Below, in pieces: positions 47,570 through 56,789 of a DNA stretch of 64,000 bases. Position numbers and translations under genes: made by a program. The stretch comes from Desulfobulbus alkaliphilus (GTDB lineage Bacteria > Desulfobacterota > Desulfobulbia > Desulfobulbales > Desulfobulbaceae). How positions within the stretch are numbered: the first letter of the stretch is position 1; the number at the start of each line of letters is the position of its first letter. The stretch is taken from contig NZ_JAFFQC010000015.1 of the NCBI RefSeq assembly GCF_016918545.1, forward strand, positions 37,315 to 101,314, written 5' to 3'. Under the pieces are notes generated by a model that did no database searches, was not told the origin of the DNA, and saw only the letters and a program-made list of their open reading frames with translations.

Positions 47570-47702
47570 CCTGGATCCGTGAGCGAACGCCCCGAAGGGC
47601 GGCTGGTCAAGGGTATTATCAAGAATTCCGCTGTAGTAATTATGATCTGATTACAGCAAAATATATCCCCCAAAACAAGAGTCAAGCCGTCACGAATTCA
47701 GG
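47570..47702 (+). repeat. TGAATCCGTGA-family dispersed element, short form with 5-bp flanking direct repeat
   Basis: A 133-bp copy, CCTGGATCCGTGAGCG to TCACGAATTCAGG. The sequence CATCA directly abuts both ends (47565-47569 and 47703-47707). It lies between convergent fmdB-family and queA genes. Confidence 0.9.
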
Positions 47703-47794
47703 CATCAGGGAAGCCGATCAGTTCATCGCCGGGTTGCGGGATTCCTGAGACACGACTTGGCAGCAAAGATCTGCCGATCCTGATTCCTTGGGAA

Positions 47795-48901
47795 TCACGG
47801 TCTGGTAATGATCGCCATGGCATCACCATAGGAAAAAAACCTGTACCCTGCCGTCACAGCCAGGTTGTAGGCATCCAGGATCCGGGGTCGGCCCGCCAGG
47901 GCCGAGACCAGAAAAAGCAGTGATGACCGGGGCAGGTGAAAATTGGTGATCAGGTTGTCCACCACCCGGAACTGATATCCCGGATAGATATACAGGTCGC
48001 AGGGGCCAGCCAGGGCCTGGACCTGCCCATTCGGGTCGGCGGCAAATTCCAGGGTCCGAACAGTCGTAGTGCCCACGGCCCAGATGCGGCCGCCAGCCGC
48101 CCTGACTCGATTGATGGTTGCCGCGGTCGCGGGCGAAACCTCCACCATCTCGCTGTGGATGACATGATGGCGGATATCCGTAGTGCGGACAGGGGCGAAG
48201 GTGCCGTAGCCAACGTGGAGGATTATTTCAATCACCTCGACCCCTTTTTCTTTGATGGCGGTCAGGAGGTCGTCACTGAAATGCAAGCCGGCTGTGGGGG
48301 CGGCAACCGAACCGGTTCGGCTGGCGTAGCGGGTCTGGTAGCGATGACTGTCTTCGCCGAGGCTGCCGTGGGGACGGTTGATATAAGGAGGCAGAGGCAT
48401 CTGGCCGTGTTTTTCCAGGAGCGCTTCCAGCGAATGACCGTGTTTTTTCCTGAACAGGAGACTCACATTGGCTTTGCCGTCCTCTTCGTAGCTGTTGACG
48501 CGGGCGCTGAGGCTGCTGCTGAAAAGGAGCAGGGAGCCCGGTTGTGGCCGTTTTGAACTCTTGATCAGGGCGGTTGCCGAGGCCTCGCCAAGGTTGAGGG
48601 CAGTATTGGCTGGGGGTACGCATCGAGGGAATTCGAGCAGAAACAATTCCACCTTGCCGCCGGTCTGCTTGCAGCCGGATAGACGTGCCGGGAAGACTCG
48701 GGTGCTGTTGACCACCAACAGGTCGCCGGCCCGCAGATAAGAAAGGATGTCGCTGAATCGATGGTGGGCTGGAGAGGCCTCGGTGGTATCCAGGACCAGC
48801 AGGCGGGATTGATCGCGCTGTGGTACCGGATACTGGGCTATCTGTGCGGGAGGAAGATGATAATCGTAGGCTTCCAGGAAATGGGTGTCTTCTTTGCTCA
48901 T
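47795..48901 (-). CDS. queA: S-adenosylmethionine:tRNA ribosyltransferase-isomerase QueA
   Basis: A 368-residue enzyme of queuosine synthesis that transfers the ribosyl part of SAM to preQ1 in tRNA. YDYHLPPAQIAQYPVPQRDQSRLLV, DLLVVNSTRVFPARL, GSVAAPTAGLHFSDDLL and NFHLPRSSLLFLVSALAG are diagnostic. The ATG at 48901 gives the normal start; an open frame continues 144 bp upstream without family similarity. Confidence 0.96.
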   Translation of the reverse strand: MSKEDTHFLEAYDYHLPPAQIAQYPVPQRDQSRLLVLDTTEASPAHHRFSDILSYLRAGDLLVVNSTRVFPARLSGCKQTGGKVELFLLEFPRCVPPANTALNLGEASATALIKSSKRPQPGSLLLFSSSLSARVNSYEEDGKANVSLLFRKKHGHSLEALLEKHGQMPLPPYINRPHGSLGEDSHRYQTRYASRTGSVAAPTAGLHFSDDLLTAIKEKGVEVIEIILHVGYGTFAPVRTTDIRHHVIHSEMVEVSPATAATINRVRAAGGRIWAVGTTTVRTLEFAADPNGQVQALAGPCDLYIYPGYQFRVVDNLITNFHLPRSSLLFLVSALAGRPRILDAYNLAVTAGYRFFSYGDAMAIITRP

Positions 48902-49024
48902 AACAGATTGCAGCTGGACAGGGCTGGGTGATTTTCTTGCAAAGCGCGATACCCTACAGTACATTGTAAGCAAAGTCCAGCAACCGCTCCCGTCGCGGCT
49001 GCTGGATAACGTAATCGCTTGCCC

Positions 49025-49150
49025 CCTGGATCCGTGAGCGAACATCCCGAAGTGCGGCTGGTGAAGGTTATTGCCAAGGATTCAGTTGCAATTGTAACCT
49101 GATTACAGCAAAATATATCCCAAAAAGGGTCCAGCCGTCACGGATTCAGG
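49025..49150 (+). repeat. TGAATCCGTGA-family dispersed element, short form
   Basis: A 126-bp copy, CCTGGATCCGTGAGCG to TCACGGATTCAGG, between divergent queA and mqnB. No flanking direct repeat is evident. Confidence 0.88.
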
Positions 49151-49176
49151 TACACGCTATCCATAAGGACGAATTC

Positions 49177-49911
49177 TTGCAGGAACCCACCCCTCCGGAT
49201 GATGAAGCCTCTACCACCAATCCGCGGAAGCGCTCCCCGCTGCAATCCTCAATGTACCTGATCACTGCTGCGACCCCGTTTGAAATGGATGCCTATCTGC
49301 AAGCCGCCGGGCAATCATCGTCCACCCGGCAATTAATCACCGGGATCGGTCCGGTGGAAGCAGCGGTGCGGACAACTGTTTTTCTTGCTGATATCGATAT
49401 ACCGATCCGCGGTGTCATCAATATCGGCGTTGCCGGGGCCTATCTCCATGAGGTCCAGGGTCCCCGGGTACTGGATATCTGCCTGGCAGACCGTGAGATA
49501 CTGGGCGATTTCGGGATCTGCAGTGCCGAGGCGGTGGAACCGTTGCGTGGAGAAGCGCTGGACATAGTGGATACCTTTTCCCTGGAAAATGATCTGCTCT
49601 TTGCAGCTGAAGTCCAGTTGGCAGCCCTGGGCATCGCCTACCAACGGGGTTCCTTCATCACGGTCAGTTGTGTCAGCGGTTCACGGCAGCGCGGAGACCT
49701 GCTTGGGCTGCAGTACCAGGCCTTGTGCGAAAATATGGAAGGGGCGGCAGTGGCCAGGGCCTGTCTCCAGTTCGGCCTACCCCTGCTTGAACTGCGCTGT
49801 ATTTCCAACCTGGTGGAGGACCGTGACCTCCAACAATGGCAATTGAAAGAGGCCTGCCGTCGGTGTGGCGTCGTCGCGGCCGTGCTTGTGGAGGGGTTAC
49901 CCAATGATTGA
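49177..49911 (+). CDS. mqnB: Futalosine hydrolase MqnB
   Basis: A 244-residue nucleosidase of the futalosine route to menaquinone. The nucleosidase core is seen in TGIGPVEAAVRTTVFL, GVINIGVAGAYL, FITVSCVSGS and ENMEGAAVARACLQFGLPLLELRCISNLVEDRD. The TTG start at 49177 has AAGGAC upstream; the first 25 residues are low complexity, and the ATG at 49252 (MYLITAATPFEM) fits the family start better, so the N-terminus is uncertain. mqnD overlaps the end by 8 bp. Confidence 0.9.
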   Translation: MQEPTPPDDEASTTNPRKRSPLQSSMYLITAATPFEMDAYLQAAGQSSSTRQLITGIGPVEAAVRTTVFLADIDIPIRGVINIGVAGAYLHEVQGPRVLDICLADREILGDFGICSAEAVEPLRGEALDIVDTFSLENDLLFAAEVQLAALGIAYQRGSFITVSCVSGSRQRGDLLGLQYQALCENMEGAAVARACLQFGLPLLELRCISNLVEDRDLQQWQLKEACRRCGVVAAVLVEGLPND

Positions 49912-50740
49912 ACAGCAGCCGATTTCCATTGGGTTTTCACCCTGCCCCAATGATACTTATATTTTCAATGCGTTGGTGCATGGCAGGGTGCCGCTGGAAC
50001 GGGTCCGCTTCAGTGAACCGCTGCTCGAGGATGTGGAAACCCTTAATCTCTGGGCTTTGCGTGGTCGGCTCGATGTGACCAAACTCTCCTTTCATGCCCT
50101 GGGACATGTGCAGGAGACCTATACCCTGCTGCAAACCGGTGCGGCCCTTGGGCGAGGCTGCGGTCCTCTGCTGGTCACCGGGACTCGCCCTAAAGTGGCG
50201 AGCATCGCTGACTGGAAAATCGCCATCCCCGGGGCCTGTACCACGGCTGCACTGCTGATGCGGTTGTATCAGCCGGCCTGGAACCATCCAGTGGTCCTCC
50301 CTTTTGATCAGATCATGGCTGCCGTTGCCGAAGGCCGGGTTGATGCCGGGGTCATCATCCATGAGAGTCGATTTACCTATCAGCAGCACGGGCTGCACTG
50401 TATCGAGGATCTTGGTGAATGGTGGGAACGGAGCACCGGTCTGCCCATTCCTCTGGGTTGTATCGCGGCCAGGTCAACCTTGGGGCCGGAGGTGCACCAA
50501 GAGATCGATGCGGCCATTGCCGCCAGTATCCGCTGGGCGGATGCCCATCCTGATGAAGGTTTTGCCTATATACGATCACATGCCCAGGAGTTGGAAATTG
50601 ACGTCATCCGCAGCCATATAGGCCTGTATGTAAACGATTTTTCACGAGAACTCGGTGATGAAGGCAGAGCCGCGGTGCAGGAGCTGCTGCGCCGGGGTGC
50701 GGAGGCCGGGCTTTTTTCCGGACCACCACACACGCCATGA
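49904..50740 (+). CDS. mqnD: 1,4-dihydroxy-6-naphthoate synthase MqnD
   Basis: A 278-residue periplasmic-binding-protein-like enzyme that turns cyclic dehypoxanthine futalosine into 1,4-dihydroxy-6-naphthoate. The N-terminus ISIGFSPCPNDTYIFNALVHG, TKLSFHALGHV and GVIIHESRFTYQ match MqnD rather than MqnA. It overlaps mqnB by 8 bp and the MobA-like gene by 4 bp (ATGA), so all three are coupled. Confidence 0.93.
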   Translation: MIEQQPISIGFSPCPNDTYIFNALVHGRVPLERVRFSEPLLEDVETLNLWALRGRLDVTKLSFHALGHVQETYTLLQTGAALGRGCGPLLVTGTRPKVASIADWKIAIPGACTTAALLMRLYQPAWNHPVVLPFDQIMAAVAEGRVDAGVIIHESRFTYQQHGLHCIEDLGEWWERSTGLPIPLGCIAARSTLGPEVHQEIDAAIAASIRWADAHPDEGFAYIRSHAQELEIDVIRSHIGLYVNDFSRELGDEGRAAVQELLRRGAEAGLFSGPPHTP

Positions 50741-51366
50741 CCACGATTGTCCCGCCACCTGTCGGCCCAGTCTGGGGTTGTGTCCTCATTGGCGGCAGAA
50801 GCCGGCGCATGGGGAACAGACCCAAACACCTGATTCGTCAGGAGGGATGCTCCTGGGCGGAGCGGACAGTTGCTGTCCTGCTGCGGAACGTCGAGCAGGT
50901 GGTCATCGCGGGGCAAGGGGTACTGCCTCCTTCCCTGACCACTTTACCGCGGGTGGCTGATGTAGCCGGTCTTGGCGGACCGCTCGCCGGTATCCTGGCC
51001 GTTTTCAGGGCCTACCCCGGGGTGTCCTGGCTGGTGACAGCCTGCGATCAGCCTGATATCGAGGGAGAGGCCCTGCAATGGCTGCTTGCCTGCCGGCAGC
51101 CTGGAGTTCTCGCTGTTCTGCCCGACCTGAATAATGATGGTCGGATTGAACCGCTCCTGGCGTATTACGACCAGCAGTGCCGCCACGTTCTGGAAAAAAT
51201 GGCCGCCTCCGGGCAGCGGCGAATGAGCAGCCTGCGGCATACTGCCGGCGTTATCACCCCGCAACCCCCGGCGACTATTCGCTCCTGCTGGCGGAACATC
51301 AATACACCCCAAGATCTTGCCGCCCACCCAGCGGCCATGGTGTGTACCCTCCCGGAGGCCTGCTGA
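50737..51366 (+). CDS. mobA: MobA-like molybdenum cofactor guanylyltransferase
   Basis: A 209-residue nucleotidyltransferase with VWGCVLIGGRSRRMGNRPKHLI (the GGxSxRMG...K loop), GLGGPLAGILA and WLVTACDQPDI. MobA links GMP to molybdopterin. Divergent relatives act in other CMP/GMP transfers, so the assignment is probable rather than certain. It shares an operon with mqnB-mqnD. Confidence 0.8.
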   Translation: MTTIVPPPVGPVWGCVLIGGRSRRMGNRPKHLIRQEGCSWAERTVAVLLRNVEQVVIAGQGVLPPSLTTLPRVADVAGLGGPLAGILAVFRAYPGVSWLVTACDQPDIEGEALQWLLACRQPGVLAVLPDLNNDGRIEPLLAYYDQQCRHVLEKMAASGQRRMSSLRHTAGVITPQPPATIRSCWRNINTPQDLAAHPAAMVCTLPEAC

Positions 51367-51435
51367 TGCGCCCGCCGCATGCCTCCATTAATGATTACCT
51401 GACCTGCGAATCTGTATTTTGCCGTCATAACAATG

Positions 51436-51708
51436 AGGTAGTAAGGTGGTAAGGTGGTAAGGTAGGGTGGGCACAGCAGTACCGTGCCCACGCGGTGATC
51501 GGGTAGGATGAACACGACCGTATCGTGCCCATGCGGCGAGCGAGGCAAGGGCCAACAGCAATAACGATGACGATAACGACCACGATAATGAAACAGGGCC
51601 TGGATCCGTGAGTAAGGTAGGGTGGGCACAGCAGTACCGTGCCCACGCGGTGAGTGAGGCATGGAGCAACAGCAATAACGATGGCGATATCGACCACGAT
51701 AATGAAAC
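51436..51708. repeat. Duplicated palindromic repeat block with a solo element end
   Basis: A 41-bp unit (51458-51498 and 51613-51653) begins TAAGGTAGGGTGGGCACAGC and contains an 8-bp palindrome GTGGGCAC/GTGCCCAC. Both units are followed by near-identical text around CAACAGCAATAACGATG and CACGATAATGAAAC. A degenerate third unit lies at about 51502-51540. Short GGTGGTAA repeats precede the block. A solo end of the dispersed family, CCTGGATCCGTGAG (51599-51612), separates the two units. No gene is seen between 51367 and 51782. Confidence 0.85.
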
Positions 51709-51782
51709 GACAGGCAAAAGGCGGCTGTTTGCCTGTCCTCAGGTAAAAAATTGCGGGGGATACAGACTCAAAGGAGGATGTT

Positions 51783-52526
51783 GTGCACCTGAACCAAAGG
51801 GAGCAGAGGCACCATGACGTACCGCCTGGGATCGTCGGGGATATGGAGCGATTCTTTGTCAACGTTGTTGCCGAATGCCCCTACGGGCTGGACCAGACCG
51901 CAATCTATCATCAGGCGGTGCCCGGTCGGCTCGATGAACAGAGCATGGGGGAATTTCTTGCCCACGGCTACCGACGTAATGGCAACTGCATTTACAATAT
52001 GCGTTGTCCCCAATGCAGCCTCTGTGTGCCGATACGCTTGCGTCCCAAGCGCTTGCGTCTGAACCGCAATCAACGCCGGGTCTGGCGCAAGAATCAGGAT
52101 GTTGCGGTCGAGATTGCCCCGCTGACCATGTCCCGCGAGAATCTGAACCTGTTGCAGCGCTTTCTTTCCAACCGCTTTCCAGCCGGCCGCAGCTTGGCGG
52201 AAAGTTATTATTCCGGTTTTTTCATTACCAGCATCAGTCGTTGTTTTGAAATCCGCTATCGGGTCGGTGACCGCTTGCTGGGGGTGGCCGTGGTCGATGG
52301 CAGCCCTTCCTGGCTCAATGCGGTCTATTTTTATTTTGATCCGGAATTCGGCTGGCGCAGTCCGGGAACCCTCAATATCCTCACCCTCAACCATTTCTGT
52401 ACCAGCCGCAATATCGAGCACCTCTACCTGGGCTATTGGATCAAAGACCTGGTCGGCATGCACTACAAAACCGCCTTTCGCCCCCACGAACTGCTGCGCG
52501 ACGGCACCTGGCGCGAGCAGCCCTGA
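51783..52526 (+). CDS. Aminoacyl-tRNA--protein transferase (Ate/Bpt family)
   Basis: A 247-residue protein with GTG start behind a very strong AAAGGAGG. NCIYNMRCPQCSLCVPIRLRPKRLRLNRNQRRVWRKN and FYFDPEFGWRSPGTLNILTLN...LYLGYWIKDLVGMHYKTAFRPHELL are typical of bacterial arginyl/leucyl transferases that tag proteins for the N-degron pathway. The cysteine cluster includes a C-x2-C-x2-C part that may bind a metal. Confidence 0.9.
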   Translation: MHLNQREQRHHDVPPGIVGDMERFFVNVVAECPYGLDQTAIYHQAVPGRLDEQSMGEFLAHGYRRNGNCIYNMRCPQCSLCVPIRLRPKRLRLNRNQRRVWRKNQDVAVEIAPLTMSRENLNLLQRFLSNRFPAGRSLAESYYSGFFITSISRCFEIRYRVGDRLLGVAVVDGSPSWLNAVYFYFDPEFGWRSPGTLNILTLNHFCTSRNIEHLYLGYWIKDLVGMHYKTAFRPHELLRDGTWREQP

Positions 52527-52541
52527 AACCGTTGCCACCGC

Positions 52542-52631
52542 CAAAAACCAGGGATGCTTCCCTTTTTTTCAGGGCATAAAGGAGTACATCCCCGCAAAGT
52601 TAAAAAATAGGGGAAGTGTCCCTGGTTTTTG
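52542..52631. repeat. Large imperfect palindrome between the transferase and fic genes
   Basis: CAAAAACCAGGGATGCTTCC (from 52542) pairs with GGGGAAGTGTCCCTGGTTTT (to about 52630) around a 30-nt loop. The arms can form a long hairpin that may stop transcription. The AGGGACACTTCCC-type arm is a common intergenic palindrome in Proteobacteria. Confidence 0.7.
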
Positions 52632-52708
52632 CTGGTTTTTGAAACCTCACGAACCCAGGCAAAGGATACGCCTGGTAATTGGGTGTAAATGGGTGTAGTA
52701 TTGGGCTC

Positions 52709-53764
52709 ATGCTGCAAAGTGACACTATCCAGATCACCCCGGAGATCCTGAGTCTCATCGCCGGAATCGACGAATTCAAGGGCGCCTGGCGTGCCTTGGG
52801 CACACTCGCGCCTGACCGCCTCTCGGCCCTGCGACGCGTCGCCACCATCGAAAGCATTGGATCCTCCACCCGTATTGAGGGCAGCAAATTGTCCGATCGG
52901 GAGGTGGAGCAGTTGCTGTTCAATTTGGAGATCAAGTCCTTCGCCACCCGCGACGAGCAGGAGGTGGCCGGCTATGCCGAGCTGATGGATCTGGTGTTCG
53001 CATCTTGGCAAGAGATCCCGTTCACCGAGAACCACATCAAGCAGTTGCACCAGATCCTGCTGCGCTGCAGCGAGAAGGACACTTGGCATCGCGGCAGCTA
53101 CAAGACCAACGCGAACAGTGTCGCCGCCTTCGATGAGACCGGCGCTCGGATCGGTATCGTGTTCCAGACAGCGTCGCCCTTCGATACGCCCCGCCTGATG
53201 GTGGAGCTGGTCGCCTGGGTACAGCAGGAGCGCGAAGCCGCCCGTCTGCATCCACTGTTGATCATCGCTCTGGGCGTTGTTGTCTTTCTGGAGATTCACC
53301 CCTTTCAGGACGGCAACGGACGGCTCTCCCGCGTGCTGACCACGCTCTTGCTCCTGCAGGCCGGGTACGCCTACGTGCCCTACAGCTCGCTGGAAAGCGT
53401 GATCGAGCAGAACAAGGAGACGTATTACCTGGCACTGCGGCAGACACAGGGCACGATCCGTACCGAGTCGCCAAATTGGCAACCGTGGTTGGTGTTCTTT
53501 CTGCGCTCGCTGGCCGAACAGGTCCGGCGGCTTGGAAAGAAAGTCGAGCGGGAAAAGATTGTCCTGGCGGCTATGCCGGAGGTACAACTTCAGATTGTCG
53601 AATTCGCCCGAGAACATGGTCGGGTGACGATTGGCGATGCGATCAGGCTCACCGGTGTCAGTCGCAATACCCTTAAACAGCACTTCCGCAAATTGGTCAA
53701 TCGCGGCATATTGAATCTGTACGGCAGTGGCCGTGGGGTCTGGTATGACCTGCGAGGGAAATAG
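52709..53764 (+). CDS. Fic-family adenylyltransferase with N-terminal inhibitory helix
   Basis: A 351-residue protein. The inhibitory motif (S/T)xxxE(G/N) is seen in SSTRIEGSKLS (about 50), so it is a class II Fic. The catalytic motif HPFQDGNGRLSR is complete with H, D, N and R. The C-terminal part (EFAREHGRVTIGDAIRLTGVSRNTLKQHFRKLV) is a winged helix-turn-helix. It is unlike the RhuM-Fic protein at 11030 in domain order and motif. The likely role is AMPylation of a cellular target. Confidence 0.92.
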   Translation: MLQSDTIQITPEILSLIAGIDEFKGAWRALGTLAPDRLSALRRVATIESIGSSTRIEGSKLSDREVEQLLFNLEIKSFATRDEQEVAGYAELMDLVFASWQEIPFTENHIKQLHQILLRCSEKDTWHRGSYKTNANSVAAFDETGARIGIVFQTASPFDTPRLMVELVAWVQQEREAARLHPLLIIALGVVVFLEIHPFQDGNGRLSRVLTTLLLLQAGYAYVPYSSLESVIEQNKETYYLALRQTQGTIRTESPNWQPWLVFFLRSLAEQVRRLGKKVEREKIVLAAMPEVQLQIVEFAREHGRVTIGDAIRLTGVSRNTLKQHFRKLVNRGILNLYGSGRGVWYDLRGK

Positions 53765-53963
53765 GCTGAAAAATTTTGGACGCTTTCCTTGTTTCCCGGA
53801 AAGATATTGAAATTATCGGACGGTTACGGGCAATGAAGATGGCGTGCGGACGGATGCCCCGAAGGGCGGCGGGTGAAAGTTATTGCCAAGGGTCCCGCTG
53901 TAATTATAATATGATTGCAGCAAGATATGTCCAAAACAAGAGTCCAGCTGTCACGGATTCAGG
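53765..53963 (+). repeat. TGAATCCGTGA-family dispersed element, long form with decayed left end
   Basis: The part from TTATCGGACGGTTACGGGC (about 53813) to TCACGGATTCAGG (53963) matches the long copies closely. The first 45 bp are only faintly similar, so the left boundary is uncertain. It lies directly upstream of a protein-coding remnant. Confidence 0.8.
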
Positions 53964-53967
53964 TATA

Positions 53968-54127
53968 ACTCATGCCATTGCGGAATACCTGGAAGTTGTC
54001 GAAGCACTCACCTTGGGCAAGAACATCCGGGAAGTCGAGGTCGAAAGGCTGTAGTTAACGCCATCACAATGGGCAATATCATACGAGATGCGGGATTGAG
54101 TACCGATGATTTCCGTAAGCTGTTGTA
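53968..54127 (+). pseudogene. Fragment of a former coding sequence, frameshifted
   Basis: Right after the repeat, one frame reads AIAEYLEVVEALTLGKNIRE, then a stop (near 54053). A neighbouring frame continues NAITMGNIIRDAGLSTDDF to a TAG at about 54127. The two pieces look like one disrupted gene end. No start is seen, since the left side is occupied by the repeat. I do not recognise the family. Confidence 0.4.
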
Positions 54128-54299
54128 GGCGCGGGAAGTTTGGGAAAGTCAGCCAGCAAAACTCCTTGCAGGCTGGGCGATTTTCATGTATCCGTAGCCA
54201 CCATCTTCCTACACCTTTACAGATTGTACGTATCTTGCAAATATCCGGTTCATGCCTGACTCCTGGGGGGTCGGGTGTGCGAATAAGAGGTCTTTGTTC

Positions 54300-55385
54300 A
54301 TGAAAACAGCGTTTATCACCGGGATCACCGGTCAGGACGGCGCCTACCTGGCCGAACTGCTTCTGGAAAAGGGCTACATGGTCCATGGCCTCAAACGACG
54401 GGCTTCTTCCTTCAATACCGATCGCATCGATCACCTCTACCAGGACCTGCACGAAGAAAATATCCGTTTCCGTCTCCACTACGGCGATCTCACCGATGCC
54501 ACCAACCTGATCCGCATCATCCAGGAGGTGCAGCCGGACGAGATCTACAACCTGGCAGCGCAAAGCCACGTGGCGGTTTCCTTTGAAACTCCGGAATACA
54601 CCGCCAATGCCGATGCCCTGGGCACCCTGCGGCTGCTGGAGGCCATCCGCATCCTCGGCCTCGGTGAAAAGTCCCGTTTCTACCAGGCCTCCACCTCCGA
54701 ACTCTACGGCCTGGTCCAGGAAACCCCCCAGAGCGAAACAACCCCCTTCTATCCCCGCTCGCCCTATGCGGTGGCCAAGCTCTATTCCTACTGGATCACG
54801 GTCAACTATCGCGAGGCCTATAATTTTTATTGCTGCAACGGTATCCTCTTCAACCACGAATCACCGGTGCGGGGCGAGACCTTTGTTACCCGCAAGATCA
54901 CCCGGGCCCTGGCCAGGATCAAGCTCGGTCTGCAGGACAAAGTGTATCTGGGGAATCTCAATGCCAAACGCGACTGGGGCCATGCCAAGGATTATGTGCG
55001 CATGCAGTGGCTGATGCTCCAGCAGGAGCACCCCGAGGATTACGTCATTGCCACCGGAGTGCAGCACTCGGTGCGGGAATTTGTCGAGATTGCCGCCCGG
55101 GAACTGGGCATCGATATCGTCTGGCAGGGCCAGGGGGTGGAGGAGGTCGGTCTCAATGCCAGAAGCGGCAAGGAAATCGTGGCCGTGGATCCCCGCTATT
55201 TCAGGCCCACGGAGGTGGAAACCCTGCTGGGGGATCCCGGCAAGGCCAAAAAACAACTGGGCTGGGAACCGCAGGTCTCTTTCCAGGACATGGTCAGTGA
55301 AATGGTGGTGGAGGATCTCAAGCTGGCCGAGCGCGATCAGATCGTCTGTCAGAAAGGCTTTAAGGCCTTCAACTATTACGAGTAA
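54300..55385 (+). CDS. gmd: GDP-mannose 4,6-dehydratase
   Basis: A 361-residue short-chain dehydrogenase making GDP-4-keto-6-deoxymannose. [20 protein letters not shown] (nucleotide binding), [19 protein letters not shown] and the catalytic Y-x3-K in [12 protein letters not shown] are present. The ATG at 54300 follows AATAAGAGG and matches the family start. It forms a pair with fcl 14 bp downstream. Confidence 0.97.
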   Translation: MKTAFITGITGQDGAYLAELLLEKGYMVHGLKRRASSFNTDRIDHLYQDLHEENIRFRLHYGDLTDATNLIRIIQEVQPDEIYNLAAQSHVAVSFETPEYTANADALGTLRLLEAIRILGLGEKSRFYQASTSELYGLVQETPQSETTPFYPRSPYAVAKLYSYWITVNYREAYNFYCCNGILFNHESPVRGETFVTRKITRALARIKLGLQDKVYLGNLNAKRDWGHAKDYVRMQWLMLQQEHPEDYVIATGVQHSVREFVEIAARELGIDIVWQGQGVEEVGLNARSGKEIVAVDPRYFRPTEVETLLGDPGKAKKQLGWEPQVSFQDMVSEMVVEDLKLAERDQIVCQKGFKAFNYYE

Positions 55386-55399
55386 GGGTACCCCCGGGC

Positions 55400-56341
55400 A
55401 TGCAACAGTCAGCAAAAATATATGTAGCCGGGCATCGCGGACTGGTGGGAGCCGCACTCTGTCGCGCCCTGACAGCACAGGGGTACACCAACCTGATCAC
55501 CAGGACCCATAAGGAACTGGAACTGACCCGGCAGCAGGCGGTGGAGGATTTTTTTCGGACCGAGCGGCCTGATTATGTCTTTCTGGCCGCGGCCCGGGTC
55601 GGCGGCATCCATGCCAACAACACCTATCCCGCTGATTTTATCCGCGACAATCTGCTCATTCAATCCCACGTCATCGACGCCGCCCATCAGCACGGAACCA
55701 GAAAACTGCTTTTTCTCGGCTCTTCCTGTATCTACCCGAAACTGGCGACGCAGCCGATGCGCGAGGACTGTCTGCTCACCGGCCCCCTGGAGCCGACCAA
55801 TGAGTGGTACGCGGTGGCCAAAATCGCCGGCATCAAGATGTGCCAGGCTTATCGCCGTCAGTACGGATTTGATGCCATCAGCCTGATGCCCACCAATCTG
55901 TATGGCCCGGGGGATAACTTCGATCTCGCCAACTCCCACGTGCTCCCGGCCCTGGTCCGAAAATTCCATGATGCCAAGCACAGCGGCGGGAGCGAGGTGG
56001 AGGTCTGGGGCACTGGCACGCCGAGGCGGGAGTTCCTTCATGTCGACGATCTGGCTGACGCCTGCCTCTTTCTCATGGCAGCGTATAGTGCCGAGGAATT
56101 GATCAATGTCGGGGTGGGAACGGATCTCACCATCGCCGAGCTGGCCGCCGCCGTGGCCAGGGTCACGGGGTTCACCGGCACCATCCGCTACAACACCGCC
56201 ATGCCCGACGGCACCCCGCAAAAGCTTCTCGATGTCAGCAGGTTGTTTGCCCTGGGCTGGCGGCCGCGACTCGACCTGGACCAGGGACTGGCCTCCACCT
56301 ATCAATGGTTTCTGGGCAACCGCGCTTCTCTGCGGCTGTAA
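55400..56341 (+). CDS. fcl: GDP-L-fucose synthase
   Basis: A 313-residue epimerase-reductase that makes GDP-L-fucose from the Gmd product. [28 protein letters not shown] and the Y-x3-K in [19 protein letters not shown] are diagnostic. It is in one operon with gmd. The G+C of this pair is as high as in the housekeeping genes, unlike the genes that follow. Confidence 0.97.
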   Translation: MQQSAKIYVAGHRGLVGAALCRALTAQGYTNLITRTHKELELTRQQAVEDFFRTERPDYVFLAAARVGGIHANNTYPADFIRDNLLIQSHVIDAAHQHGTRKLLFLGSSCIYPKLATQPMREDCLLTGPLEPTNEWYAVAKIAGIKMCQAYRRQYGFDAISLMPTNLYGPGDNFDLANSHVLPALVRKFHDAKHSGGSEVEVWGTGTPRREFLHVDDLADACLFLMAAYSAEELINVGVGTDLTIAELAAAVARVTGFTGTIRYNTAMPDGTPQKLLDVSRLFALGWRPRLDLDQGLASTYQWFLGNRASLRL

Positions 56342-56789
56342 TGCGCATGCGTGGTCTGCTTGACAAGATACGCCATTTTATTTCATAGGCGGTATCGAAA
56401 TTTGTTTCCTTCCTCGTAATTCTTAGAAGAGTATCGATCTCCTCTGACCTGGTAACATGGCTTTAACCGGCCAACTAACACAAAATGCGCTAACCGCATG
56501 AGGTTCTGTAACCGTTTATACGTTCAAGGTAGCTTCCAGACTGTTTCGAACTTGGCATAGTAGCTTGTGCGTCCGCAGATGTAGTGTTGATGAATAGATA
56601 CACATTGTGAATAGATAGAGTAGGTTCTTTGATACGATCAAATCCAACATTTATATCCTTAATGAGTACTATTAGATTTTTATTGTAATGGATTGGGTAG
56701 TAAATTTTGAAGTTAATATATTTGCAATTAATCAAATTTATTTTTGTAAAAAAATTTTAACAAGATGTATTTAAGGAGTTTGTTTTCTG
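56342..56789. promoter_or_regulatory. AT-rich region upstream of the O-antigen export genes, with ops-like motif
   Basis: A 448-bp gap with a sharp change to AT-rich DNA. GGCGGTATCGA at 56388-56398 matches 9 of 11 bases of the ops element (GGCGGTAGCGT) that recruits RfaH, and a TTGACA lies at 56360-56365. No gene is seen here. The site is weak but well placed, before a long polysaccharide operon. Confidence 0.35.

Noticed and set aside
53776..54054. 92-codon open frame spanning a dispersed repeat copy
   Set aside because: Most of it translates the repeat; only the last part resembles protein, and it is reported as a remnant.
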